Assembly (NCBI GenBank): GCA_020205615.1
Contig: CM035171.1
Span: 12,738,625-12,802,624, forward strand
Direction: 5' to 3'
DNA from: Panax quinquefolius
Lineage: Eukaryota; Streptophyta; Magnoliopsida; Apiales; Araliaceae
Length of the DNA stretch: 64,000 nucleotides
Part shown: piece after piece, positions 22,741 through 33,754 of the stretch
How positions within the stretch are numbered: the first letter of the stretch is position 1
How the letters are laid out: each line of letters opens with the position of its first letter
Translations under genes and position numbers: made by a program
The notes under the pieces: generated by a model
The model's input: only the letters and a program-made list of their open reading frames with translations
Databases searched by the model: none
Told to the model about the DNA's origin: nothing

Positions 22741-23284
22741 CGCATGGCGCCCCCAAAATAGGTATACATCACCCATTCGAGTGTCAATACATGGTATGAA
22801 AACAACTACAACTTTATTATTACAATAATAAAATTGTGAGTTTGAATACAAATATTATCTTCTGTACAATATATATATACTCAAATAAATCCTCATCACA
22901 TTTATTATACATTATTTTAAAAAAATGGTGAGGACTACTAAGCAACTCTCTCTAGAACTTTCATTCCATACCCCAGGCTAAATTACTCATTTATATTCTC
23001 GCCTCCCGAGAAGAAAAATGGAACAAAAAGGAAAAAGGGTGAGCTCAACTATCCCAAAAAGAATATTATGACTAAGATAATATACAACAAATTATCGTTA
23101 GTCTTCAACAGGAAAAATCTAATAGAATACAATAGACAACAAATTTTAAATCAATATTCGCAATGAAATAATAATTCATTAGAAGAGTTAAGTAGAGAAT
23201 GCAAACTACTATCTTCATGTATGAATTTAAAAGTTCATCGCCTATCTTTTATCCTCAGTAACATCAATCAATATATATCCGAAT

Positions 23285-23430
23285 CAAATATTCATCTTTG
23301 CACTACTGGCCAAAGATATTCATCACCGGGTCATGTTCATCTAAACACTGCTCATCTTTGTACTACTACGGCCAAAGATATTCTTGAAAATCATTCATCT
23401 TTGCACTACAGGGCCAAAGATATTCCATAA
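23285..23430. repeat. Short hairpin tandem repeats inside LTR copy A
   Basis: Three to four imperfect units of CATCTTTGCACTAC..GGCCAAAGATATTC, each with self-complementary ATCTTTG/CAAAGAT arms. They lie about 600 nt downstream of the LTR TATA box. Confidence 0.7.
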
Positions 23431-24002
23431 TATCATCATTTAAGAATCAAGATGATGAAAATATTTTTAAAGAAACAAATCGAGTGAAACAAAATGACAA
23501 ATGATTAAGGATTAAGGATTCATACTTTGTTTTATCCACGTCCAAAAATACCTCAAAAATAATCATAGTGGTGTAAAATTCAAGAATGATCAAAACATGG
23601 ATACAATCAAAGCTAGTATCCACAATAGATATTTTGGACTGAAAAGGAAAATTTTCATTTTTCGATGAATAAAGGCCAGATTCGTGAATAAGATCAGATA
23701 TCGTGAATAGTCTTATATCGTGAATAGTAACTCCGACACCAAAAGTTCCAAATTTGATAAAAACTTCAGATCAATATTTCAAAGATAATGATATTGAAGA
23801 AATAATATCATTACGAAAAAAAATATCCCTTACCTCGAAAGATTAAGACTTAAATTGGAATCTACCGGTATAGTCTTTGAAGGAACTTAGACCGCCTAAC
23901 AATACTCAAAGTATACTCAAAATACTCACAAGAATACGCTTTCGATAATATAGAGAGAAAACTTCAGCTTTAAATGTGATTTTTAATTCTAACCCAAGAC
24001 CC

Positions 24003-24010
24003 TATTTATA
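24003..24010 (-). promoter_or_regulatory. TATA box of LTR copy A
   Basis: TATAAATA on the minus strand, followed by a CT-rich leader (TTTTCTCTCTAT). The same position and context occur in all related LTRs. Confidence 0.7.
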
Positions 24011-25984
24011 GGAAAATGTTTAGAACACCAAAGCAGAAAATTTAATAAAATATTAATATATATTATAAATTTCCTTAGCTCACCTTTGAAGATCTGATTT
24101 CAGCAATTAATATCACATGTTAGCCCACTTAAATGCAAAAAAACGTTTTTCTTTAAAATAATAATTAAAACTTCCAAAAATCAATTATTTCGGAGCTTCG
24201 GAACTTCAACAATTCACAATAAATAGCCCTTTTATCAGAAAATTCGAATCTTGTGTCTTTTTATAGGAAATTCAATTCTCTACAACTTTGCAGAAGAAAG
24301 CTTTTCCAAATTCCAAATGAAATTGACCGAAATCCACAAACCAAGCGATTTTACGTTATAATCAAATTTCATCGATAAATGGGGTCCACAGACATGTTTA
24401 ACATGTTTTAAACATTTATTACAACAAAATACTCTTCCTCCTCAGTATACTCATATATCCCACATTCGTTGTAAAAATATCACCATTATTATATTATTAA
24501 AATATAATAATACATTTAAATGAATTATCTTATCGTAAAAGATAAAATTTCAATTTTCAACAATTGTCACATTAAAATTTTTCTCCATCTATATCCACAT
24601 AAAATCAATATTTTTCTCATCATATGAATCAATAATTAATTATTCACAAATAATATTACGAATCACAATATCGACAACCAGTGCGCCTGTGAAAGAGGGC
24701 TTTCCAATAAGAATTTCTCTTTACTGGCGCGTAATTAGGTGACCAAACCTCTCCTTAGACATAACTTTCTAGACATTGCCAATAATGTTTTCTAATAATA
24801 TTATTCAGATAATATGAATTATTGCATCGATAATGAAAAATATTGTGTAATGACAATTATTGAAACAACAACAATATAAAATATCAACGCAAAGAATTAT
24901 TAAATTAATAAAATAATCGAGCAATAATTCTTTATCAGTAACCATTATTAAGTAGTGCCTTCTTACGTAAGAATCAATAATTGGTGCAATACTGGTGTCT
25001 TCTTGTTTTTTTAACCACCGAGTATTTTAACAATGATAAACTCAGTAATAACTACGCCGTTATTTTTAAACCACTTATATTTGCCGCTTTTTCATCCAAT
25101 CGCTTTCAGTTATGGGGCCCACAAAATCTCTAGCATCAGCATTTAATATTCCCAAACAATGAGAAGAATATTCCACGACCAAACGAATATTCCCCGACAA
25201 CAATGAATATTTTATAACCACTTGCTCATTTTGAAATATTTGCGTATTTTACCCATAACTATTCACATTAATCAAATCAACCCTTACTATTTCAAAATAA
25301 TAAATAGAGAAAATTAAATTTCATTAATAATAAGTTGGGGTCTTACAAACACTCCCTCTATAGTCACTGAAGCCGAGTTAAAGAGGATTCGATCTCGGTA
25401 CCACATTCCGGATACTCATGCGGCCAGGGCTCCCAGGTCCGGTGAGAAGATGTACCAACGGCCAGAGGGTTGGACAGCCTTCCCTGTGACCCTGCTTGAG
25501 AAGGGGGTCCGTTTCCCTTTACACGTCTTCATAGTGACTATACTGGGGTTTATAGGCGTGGGGTTTGCCCAATTGGTACCAAATTCTTATATTCACATCC
25601 TGGCCTTTGTTGCTTTCTTCCATGAGTTGGGCGTTGAGCCTTCCCTTGACTTCTTCACCGTGTATAAAATCATCCAATCCAGAGAAAAGGGGTTCAAGGC
25701 CCTCAGTAAACACTCTTCGAAATCAGGAAAAAAATTCGAGAGTCGCTCGTTGGTGAACACTCCTTCGAGCAATAGGGGATGGCACGAGAAGTGGTTCTTT
25801 GTCAAAGGTCCTGAAATCTCTTCTTTACTGCAATTGGGGCCACTTGACGAGAAGATCTCTGCTGACTTCGGAGATATTTCCGAAGAACGGGAAGTTGAGA
25901 TGATGGAGCTATTTGATAATTTTCCTAAGGAGGAGTGGAAGTACGGACTCCTTTCAAAGCAGGCATGGTTATATGACCATAAAT

Positions 25985-26069
25985 GTAAGTGTCAGTCTAT
26001 TTTATATATGAATATTTGAAAATGTTCTTATGATGTGGAATTTAACATAGGACTGTTTGTTTCGTACAG
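25985..26069 (+). other. Predicted 85-bp intron in the Tat antisense ORF
   Basis: Donor AAAT|GTAAGTGTC, acceptor GTTTCGTACAG|TATC. Splicing joins the frame before (YDHK) to the frame after (SLIRPSSLEIKK); unspliced reading stops at 26019. Confidence 0.65.
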
Positions 26070-26939
26070 TATCTTTGATCAGACCGAGTTCCTTAGAAAT
26101 AAAGAAATTTGAAGATTTTTTATCTAGGAAGTCTTCGAAATCTGTTGAGAGTCTGCCAACAGAAGCTATCCCCGAAGCTGAGTCAACCCCGGAAATACAC
26201 ACCGATGAATTCCGAACAGAAGAGCCAGAGGCTAATGAGATTCTTGTATCGGAAGAGACGCTCCGTCCTCGGAAGAAGAAGAGGGCTGTTAGAAAACACA
26301 GATCAACACCTACCCCCAGCCCTTCCGAAGCCATCCCAGAAACTGAGCCGATCACCCAACCAATCCCCCGACGAGGAGGTATGCTCGATCGTCCCGATCG
26401 AAGAAGTGTCCTCCGAACCAAGAAATTAAAAACCAAAATAACTCCCGACCAAGAAGAACTCGGGGTGCCCAGATCCTCGCTTTCATCCCACCCTTCGTGC
26501 CGCCTGTAGAAATATAAATTGCCGAAGAAGGTGGGTAGGTACCTGACAGTCACCCAAGTTCTGCCTCTGCCCCGTCTCCCCGAGAACCCATTCCAAATAA
26601 ATCTCCTTCTCCCGAAACGGTATATTCGGACCCCACTCTTCCCGAACAGCCAGCCCCTTCTCCCGAAAGACCGAGACCCTTCCCCGAACGGCCCGGTCCT
26701 TCAGGTCAGGGTTGGCTGCATCCGAAGCCAATCAACAAGTTTTAACTGACATGAACGCCGGCTTGGTTGAGGAAAACCTGCTCATGAAGGCCAAAAATTA
26801 GGAGTTCACTTCAGCCAACCGAGGCTTGGCGATTCAACTTGGCGAAGCTCAGGCGAAGGCCCAGGACGAGGAGCGAAGACATAAGGCCAAGCGCCATAAA
26901 CTTCGTCATAAAATAAAAGAGCTTGAGGGACGGGGCCCT

Positions 26940-26944
26940 CTTCT
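26940..26944. repeat. Target-site duplication (CTTCT), left
   Basis: CTTCT, repeated at 28799-28803. Confidence 0.8.
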
Positions 26945-28798
26945 TGTTAGGTTTTGTGAAAATCAAAGTAGCAATCAAATTGCAAAAATAAGCGGAAGCG
27001 AAATAAAATCAGATTTTAAATTTTTTCACAAACCAATTACCCGGATCATCCTTTATGCATATTATTAATTAAACGAAGAATAAGAAATTATGAAATCATA
27101 CCCTTGTAGAAACTAGCTTCCTCGTGTGCGAGTTCACCTCCTACTTCTCCATGATCTCCTTGAATCTCCTGGTAGATTCTTTCCTTTGATCAATGTAAGC
27201 CACCCAAATGTATGGCCTCTATAGGTGATCCACCAAAGAAGAATTTTTCAAGAAGAAGGATATTGCTCAAACCCTAGTTTTTCCTATTTGTATAGAAAAA
27301 GGAGGCGTCTTTCTCCAACCACTAGAATTACATATATTAGATATCTAATATAAGACTCTCTTATAAAGATATCATGTAACCTATTTTAATTAAAATAAGG
27401 TATTATTTATTTAATTAAACTCTTTTAATTAAATGAGCTCCCTAATCCTATTAGGGGTAATTAATTAAACTCCTTTAACTAATTTTCTTTCCTAATCCAA
27501 TTAGGAATAAATGAGAGATACTTATATTAAATTAATTCCTAAACCTTTTAGAAATTAAAATAATAATAATTGTAATAATATTAATAAGACTCCTCTTATT
27601 AATTTATATTTAATATTTCTAAAATATTAAATAATAAATATTAAGCTATTTAATTTATTCCATCACCATAGATTAAATTAAATATACTTAACATATTATT
27701 ACAATTATGCCATTAACTTTTTAAATAATTATTCTTCCTTTTATGGTGTGACCCTTTAGGTTCTCCATATTAAACCTATTGTGAATAAATCAATTAGAAC
27801 AATTCTAATCTCATTTAAATAAATAAATTAAACAAATAATTTATTTAAATAAATAATATTTATTCTACATAGGGATAAGCCTCTCCCTAGCGATCAACGA
27901 CTTTCCGATAATATAGATTTCAAAATTAATCATAAAAGAACCTTTGAGTAAATAGTTACCGTACAATTCAATCCTTCCACCATACAATGTCCCAATTAAA
28001 TATAAGACATGGAATTCTTTGTCAAGTCTTATTTTATTTAATTATATGTATTTCGATTCCTAAATGCACAACTCTAATGAATGCAAATTAGAAACTACTT
28101 TCTAATTTCATTCCACCTCGCCAAGATTCCTGGGTTGTCATTTATCGAATCACATAAGACATTTCTTCTTTTACTGTAAGTGGTAGATTCTTTATTGATC
28201 ATTCATTATCTTCATATATAACTTATTACACCCAAGCATACCCTTTGATATACTCTAAGAGTCTTAAGGAATAAGTAAAGGTGCAATTCATTATATATAA
28301 GATACTATGATGATCTCAAGTCTAAGGATCATTTGTACTTACTATCACTACTGAAATTCCTATTGACAAGTAAGTAAAACTCCATTAGGTATTCCTTAGC
28401 GAGTCACGTTTAGTGAACTTATTCTCTAATAAGCACCTACATACTTGCTTTAGTGTCTCCACACAAATGATCATGAGATCAATCATCCTCATCCAATGAA
28501 AGCAAGAACGTATGCACCAATCTATCCGGATTCACTAATCCCCAATTTAGTAATCCAATGATTGGGAACTATTTTAGTTTTAAGCTTTCTAAGAATTTAG
28601 ATCTCATTAGAATGATCATCATCATTATTCTAAAAGCGTTGCTTAAAACTATGGGTTTATCACATATTATTAAAACAGCACCATGTAGATAATAAATGCC
28701 TTTAATAAATAATTCTTTTATTAATAAATAAATAAGATTGATTACACAGTATATGCTTTATCATCATGCATGATTGGCTTGTATGCATAATACTTTCA
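26945..28798 (-). mobile_element. Solo LTR, 1,854 bp, probably Copia
   Basis: The sequence runs TGTTAGGTTTTGTGAAAATC to CATAATACTTTCA (TG...CA on either strand) and is flanked by CTTCT on both sides. It interrupts the coiled-coil part of the Tat antisense ORF. There is no internal coding region. AGCGGAAGCG near the left end and the long AT-rich body recall U5 and U3 of long-LTR Copia elements read on the minus strand. Lineage and strand are inferred. Confidence 0.75.
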
Positions 28799-28803
28799 CT
28801 TCT
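28799..28803. repeat. Target-site duplication (CTTCT), right
   Basis: Exact copy of 26940-26944. Confidence 0.8.
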
Positions 28804-29086
28804 GACCGAAGAGCTGCGAAAGCAGATTCAAATAGACTACAGGGATTCGGATGAGCTTAATGCCGAAATCATGAAGGTCTATTCAGAGGGGTATGAAGAC
28901 TGCCGAGAGCGAGGTAAAGAAAAGTTATCTGCTGCTCAACTGGATCCGGATCTTTTTAACTCCGAGGACGAAGGTGGTGCCTGGATGTCCTTCCTATTTT
29001 ATTCTGATTATGTAAAAATTAACTGTTTATGTCTTTGGGTTTGTTTGAAACTTTTTGTATGGACTTTGACAACGTTTCTATGTTAG

Positions 29087-29500
29087 TGTAATTAGTTAAT
29101 GTTTATGGATGAATCGAATGAATGAATGTTTTATTTTATTGATGAATCTTCAACTGTCTTGATTATGACTTCTGTTTTGGTTAATTTCTTGTCAATAATT
29201 TAGTATCAATGAACTGAACTCAAACAGTGAATCATCTAAGGCATACAACAGTTAATTTATAAAATGGAGTGAACTGAATTTAATGAATAGAATTTAATGA
29301 ACTGAACTCAACACTTGAACAAAATAAAGTAATGTATACTTATCGTTTCCGAAGTGTGAGATCGGTCACGTGTCAAATGAATTCGGCTGATCCTCTTTGC
29401 ACCATCAAAATCTTGCTTACCACTCGGGGGTAGAACAAGTATATAAGGACATTTGTTTACCACTCGGGGTGAAACAATTATATAAGGACCAAGATATAAG
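29087..29500. other. Tat spacer between antisense ORF and integrase
   Basis: Non-coding. Contains GAACTGAA/GAATGAA short repeats (about 29215-29310) and two TACCACTCGGGG motifs that lead into the 162-bp repeats. Confidence 0.5.
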
Positions 29501-29836
29501 GATCAATTGTGACCATTGACTTACCACCCTTGGTAAAATCAATATAGGAACATAGGATTTGTCTACCACGCGGGGTAACAAATAAGTGGGCTACCATCGA
29601 ATGGCCAGCGAGTCCTACCATACCTCCTTACACCATTGTGACCTTAGGACAAATAGGACCAGGATCAATAGTGACCATTGACTTACCACCCTTGGTAAAA
29701 TCAATATAGGATCATAGGATTTGTCTACCACACGGGGTAACAAATAAGTGGGCTACCATCGAATGGCCAGCGAGTCCTACCATACCTCCTTACACCATTG
29801 TGACCTTAGGACAAATAGGACCGTGGATCAATAGTG
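29501..29836. repeat. 162-bp tandem repeat in Tat 3' spacer, two copies
   Basis: Units start GATCAATTGTGACCATTGAC (29501) and GATCAATAGTGACCATTGAC (29663), with a third truncated start at 29826. The copies are nearly identical (TACCACGCGGGG versus TACCACACGGGG). Tandem repeats between pol and the 3' LTR are common in Tat-group elements. Confidence 0.85.
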
Positions 29837-30006
29837 AAAAAAGTGACTTTTATTGATAATGAACAATCATGCACATTTCCGTAAAATTAACTTAATCTCT
29901 ATTGAAAATATTTCCAAGCTTTGCTGCATGCCAAGTGTTCTTGATCTCTAACCATCTAATGCCTTTAACCGATAAGTGCACGGCTTTGATACTTGATCAC
30001 CTCATA

Positions 30007-31158
30007 CTACTTCCTTTCCCGCCTCGGCATTAACTTTCCTGTGTTTTGAGGCGTAGATGATTCGGCTTCTCTAAGGACGAAGTCTCCTACTTCGAATCTG
30101 CGAAGTTTGACCCCTTTGTTATAATGCTTGGCTACTCTTCGTTGATAAGCAGCCAATTTGAGCAAAGCTACCTCTCTGACTTCTTCTAGCAGATCCAGGT
30201 TAGCTTTCAGTCCTTCGTCATTGTAGATCTCTTTGAACTGACTGACCCGAAGACTTGGAGATCCGATTTCGACTGGGACTAAGGCATCAGTACCATAGGC
30301 CAATCGAAAGGGTGAATCCCCTGTGGTGGTCCTCGGTGTAGTTCGGTAAGCCCAGCGCAACGCTGAGCAGTTCTTCTGCCATCTTCCTTTAGCTTCATCC
30401 ATCTGCGCTTGATTCCGGTTCAGCAGCGTCCTGTTGGTCACCTCGACTTGCCCATTCGACTGTGGATGAGCCACCGAAGTCTTCTTTGTCTTTGAATCCC
30501 GCCTCCTTTAAAAATCCTTCAAATTTTGATCCCACGAACTGGCGTCCGTTGTCCGATATCAACACTCTAGGAATCCCGAAGCGAAACACTACGGACTCTT
30601 TTATGAACTTCAAGCACTCTTGTTCGTTATTAACCAAGTGAGTTTCAGCATCTACCCACTTAGTCATGTAATCAATAGCAACTATGACAAAGCTGACCTG
30701 ACCTTTAGCTTTAGGCAACGGACCCAATATATCTACCCCCAGACAGCTCGAAGGGTATAGGAGATAAAATCGAATATAGCTCTTCTGGTGGTGATGTGGG
30801 ATCGACTATTGAGATGGCATTTTTCACATCTCTTGACATACTCTGTAGCTTCCTTGAAAATTGTAGGCCAATAGTATCCCTGTCGAAGTACTTTATAAGC
30901 CAACGACTTGGCAGCCATATGATCATCGCAAATACCCTCGTGAACCTCCCGAAGAGCATACTCGGCCTCGGATGGAACCAAACATTTCAAAGAATGGTGA
31001 GGAAAATGCCAATCGATAAAGATCCCCATCAATAAGAACAAAATTGGCACTCTTGTACTTGATCTTTTTGCCAAAGATCTCGATCCAAGGAAGGACGCCA
31101 TCCGCCAAATACTGATGTAGGGAGTTATCCAAGAGTTAGATCGCTCGATACACATCAC
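30007..31158 (-). pseudogene. Tat integrase (zinc-binding, core, C-terminal)
   Basis: Minus strand, three frames. The zinc-binding part has HEGICDDHMAAKSL and CEKC (about 30820-30960). The core has IDYMTKWVDAE and ISDNGRQFVGSKFEGFL (30500-30700). The last part has HPQSNGQVEVTNRTLL, WRYAYRTTPRT-like WAYRTTPRTTTGDSPF and the GDFVLR tail (30007-30474). Integrase inserts the cDNA into the host genome. No chromodomain follows, as expected for Tat. Frame shifts near 30480 and 30730 break it. Confidence 0.85.
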
Positions 31159-31271
31159 CGCTTAGGTCTTTGAATACTCGATCACGTAAAAACTTCCAAA
31201 TAAACCGATCCGTTGAAAACATCTGCATCCGTAGTGGCCGCCTTCGACGGTCATCGGCAATGGAATTGTCG

Positions 31272-31600
31272 TTACGCTCTATGCCTCAAACTCATACGAA
31301 GGGAAATATCAAGTCGATCTTTTAATTCACGCCATTTGATCATCCGGTCCCACGAAGCTTCATAATCTCCCGACAATTTGTTTAACGACCAATCGAGAAT
31401 CACTATAAATGATCGCTTCGAACTTCTAGACTCCTTGCCAATCGGACACTTCGCTAACACCGCTTCATACTTTTGCCGTTGTTCATCGCTTTAAACTCAA
31501 ATCGATGGCTCATTAACCTTGAATCCCTCCGGACTCATCAAAATAATTCCTGCCCCACTAACAATCATCATAGAGGATCCATCTAGCATCTGACGTCCAA
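31272..31600 (-). pseudogene. Tat second (archaeal-type) RNase H
   Basis: Minus strand: GAGIILMSPEG (about 31510-31550), then VILDWSLNKLSGDYEASWDR followed by WRELKDRL. An extra RNase H between RNase H and integrase is diagnostic of the Tat lineage. The active-site start (DGSS) is present at about 31570. The region is broken by a stop and frame shifts. Confidence 0.65.
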
Positions 31601-32903
31601 ACATTCTCGACCTGTTGAAGAATCTGCAAATCGCTCGATCGACGATTCACCTCTGCAACTCAAAGATCTCGCTTGGGTGAACGAACATTCCACCATAAAA
31701 TCGGCCAAGGCTTGACCCTTGATAGTGGTTCGGGGATGGTATTCAATGAAAAATTGGGACAACTCCATAGTCCATGCTGCTAGTCTGCCTGAAACCTCTG
31801 GCTTGCCCATCACCTTCTTCAATGGTCCGATCCGTAGACGATCGATCGAGTCACCTTGAAAATATTGCCGAAGCTTTCTACTAGCAATTATTAAAGCAAA
31901 GGAAAATTTCTCAATATTCGGGTACCTGGTTTCAGCATCTCGTAGGACATGACTGACATAATAGACCGGATGCTGCTTCCCACTGATCTCCCGAACCAAC
32001 ACTGCTCCAACTACCTAAGAACTTGCTGCAAGGTATAAATATAAGGTCTCTGCTGGGGCAGGCTTCACCAATAAAGGAGCAGAAGACAGATATGTCTTTA
32101 TGCCTTGGAAGGCGTCTTCACACTCCGAAGTCCACTGGAACGTCTTCGCATTCTTCGGCCCCTTCAATGTGTCAAAGAAAGGAAGGCATCTCTCCGCAGA
32201 TTTGGCGACGAACCTCCTTAAAGCCGCAATCCTACCAGTCAGACGTTGGACGTCTTTGAACGACTGAGGAGTCTTCATATCAAGAATGGCCTGGATCTTC
32301 TCCGGGTTGGCCTCGATGCCCTCCGATCGACGGATAACCTGAAACTTTTTCCGCACACAAGACCGAAAGTACATTTGGCCGGATTGAGTCTCAGTTGACG
32401 ATAACAGACAGTATGAAAGCATTCCACCAGATCGTCCAAATGCTTCTGAATCTGCATACTCTTCACGATCATGTCATCTATATAAACCTCCATATTCCTC
32501 CCCAGCTGCCTGTCGAAGATGAAGTTCATCATTCTCTGGTAGGTGGCTCCAGCATTTATGAGGCCAAAAGTCATCTTTTTATAGGCGTACACCGATCGGT
32601 GTGTAATGAACGCTGTCTTTGGAATGTCCTCTTTGCACATGGATATTTGATGATAACCTGAAAAAGCATCCATAAAGCTTAGTAATGCATACCCCGAAGT
32701 GTCATCGATGAGTTTGATCGATATGGGCGGAGGATAAAGTCCTTCTGACAAGCTTTATTGAGATCGGTGTAGTCGATGCAAACCCGCCATTTTCCATTCT
32801 GCTTCTGCACTAACACCACATTCGCTATCCACTCTGGGTAATCAATTTCATAGATGAAGTCAGCAGCTAGCAGCTTTGCAATCTCTTCATCAATGATCTT
32901 CAT
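31583..32903 (-). pseudogene. Tat reverse transcriptase and RNase H
   Basis: Minus strand. RT: KWRVCIDYTDLNKACQKD (about 32730-32800), MDAFSGYHQI, the catalytic box VYIDDMIVKS (about 32450) and LNPAKCTFG. The connection/RNase H part has RLTGRIAALRRFV, FQWTSECEDAF, then VREISGKQHPVYYVSHVL, ETRYP and ALADFMVEC (31680-32000). RT copies the element RNA and RNase H removes the template. The catalytic YIDD is intact, but the protein is split over at least four frames. Confidence 0.85.
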
Positions 32904-33496
32904 CGCTTCGGCGCAAAGATCCGCTTTTCGACGAATCGCTTCTTCAAGGATCTATCTCCGCTTTATGCTCGCCTACCTTTCGCTAACTCCCCGGCATGTC
33001 CTGTGGTTCCCATGCAAAAATATCTGCATAGCAGCGTAAGAGTTCCATAAGGTTTGTCCGAAGAGGTTTTGGTAGACCCAAACCAATCCTCACTGTCTTG
33101 TCCGGTTTTTCGATGACCAACTCAATCTCCTCCGCTCCCCTGCAGGGATTACCAACGGTTCCGAGCTGCTCTCAGTGAAGGGTTCGATCTCAATTGCCAT
33201 TGTCTTTTTCTCATTTGCGACCCCATTCCTGACGAAATAACAAGATTCCCATAACATTGTCGGCCGGATCTAAGTCTCCGCCACCTCTCTACTCCATGCA
33301 CCGTGGGGATTTGATTTTGAAATGAGGATGGAGGTCACAACTTGAGAGCCGTCAATGTAGGCCTTCCCAATATATGCGTTATAAGTCGAATCTACATGCA
33401 TAACATAGAATCTACACGTTATTTCTACTGCTTTGAGGTGTTGTCAGTCAAGATAACGGGAGTTCAATAGTGCTCGCAACTTTGGTGGATCGTTCA

Positions 33497-33739
33497 TTAA
33501 AACAGTGTATAAAGGAGCCTCTGCTGACCTCCATTTTTTTGCCCATCAAGATGCATCCTCTGATAAGCATGGGCATACAGAATATCCGCCGAAGTCCCGT
33601 TGTCTATCATCATGCGTTTCACATCCACCGAGCCCACTTGTGCTGTGATCACCAATGCCCCTTCATGTGGCTCGATGGGCTCCGAAGGATAATCTACATC
33701 CGTAAATGATATGACGGTTCTTGGAAATGGTCTCATCAA
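33497..33739 (-). pseudogene. Tat aspartic protease
   Basis: Minus strand: SFTDVDYPSEPIEPHEGALV then MMIDNGTSADILY. The active-site motif reads D-N-G-T instead of the usual D-T/S-G-S/T; SADIL follows as in Tat proteases. Protease matures the Gag-Pol polyprotein. Confidence 0.75.
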
Positions 33740-33754
33740 TCTTGGGGAGCATCA

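Larger units (their letters stand above)
22741..25347 (-). mobile_element. Solo LTR (copy A) of the chromovirus family, in the Tat antisense ORF
   Basis: On the minus strand it starts TGTAAGACCCCAACTTATT and ends ATTTTGGGGGCGCC(ATGCG), 2,607 bp. It is flanked by AACAC on both sides and splits the extra ORF in frame (AAC AAC | ACT CCC). It is colinear with the LTRs at 35414, 42925, 45610 and 51385. The 3' terminus lacks a clean CA. Confidence 0.8.
22541..29086 (+). pseudogene. Antisense extra ORF of the Tat element (PF04195-like), broken by two solo LTRs
   Basis: It begins ATGGCTTCCCAAGATTC in good context (AAAAATGGC). After one in-frame TAA (about 22696), the frame runs up to the LTR insertion at 22741 and resumes at 25353 with TEAELKRIRSRYHIPD. 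The core domain follows: RPEGWTAFPVTLLEKGVRFP, a hydrophobic stretch, FFHELGVEPSLDFF, then GWHEKWFFVKG. This is the 'putative gypsy-type transposon' N-terminal domain. An intron (25985-26069) joins to a Pro/Ser/Lys-rich exon, then a coiled coil (LGEAQAKAQDEERRHKAKR, about 26840-26930). After the second LTR, YSEGYEDCRERG and LDPDLFNSEDE end it at 29086. The frame also shifts in the Pro-rich part. Function unknown; such ORFs recur in Tat elements opposite to gag-pol. Confidence 0.75.

Noticed and set aside
21520..25347. Tat and chromovirus LTRs as parts of one element
   Set aside because: They have different sequences and separate target duplications (CTAGG versus AACAC), so they are independent insertions.
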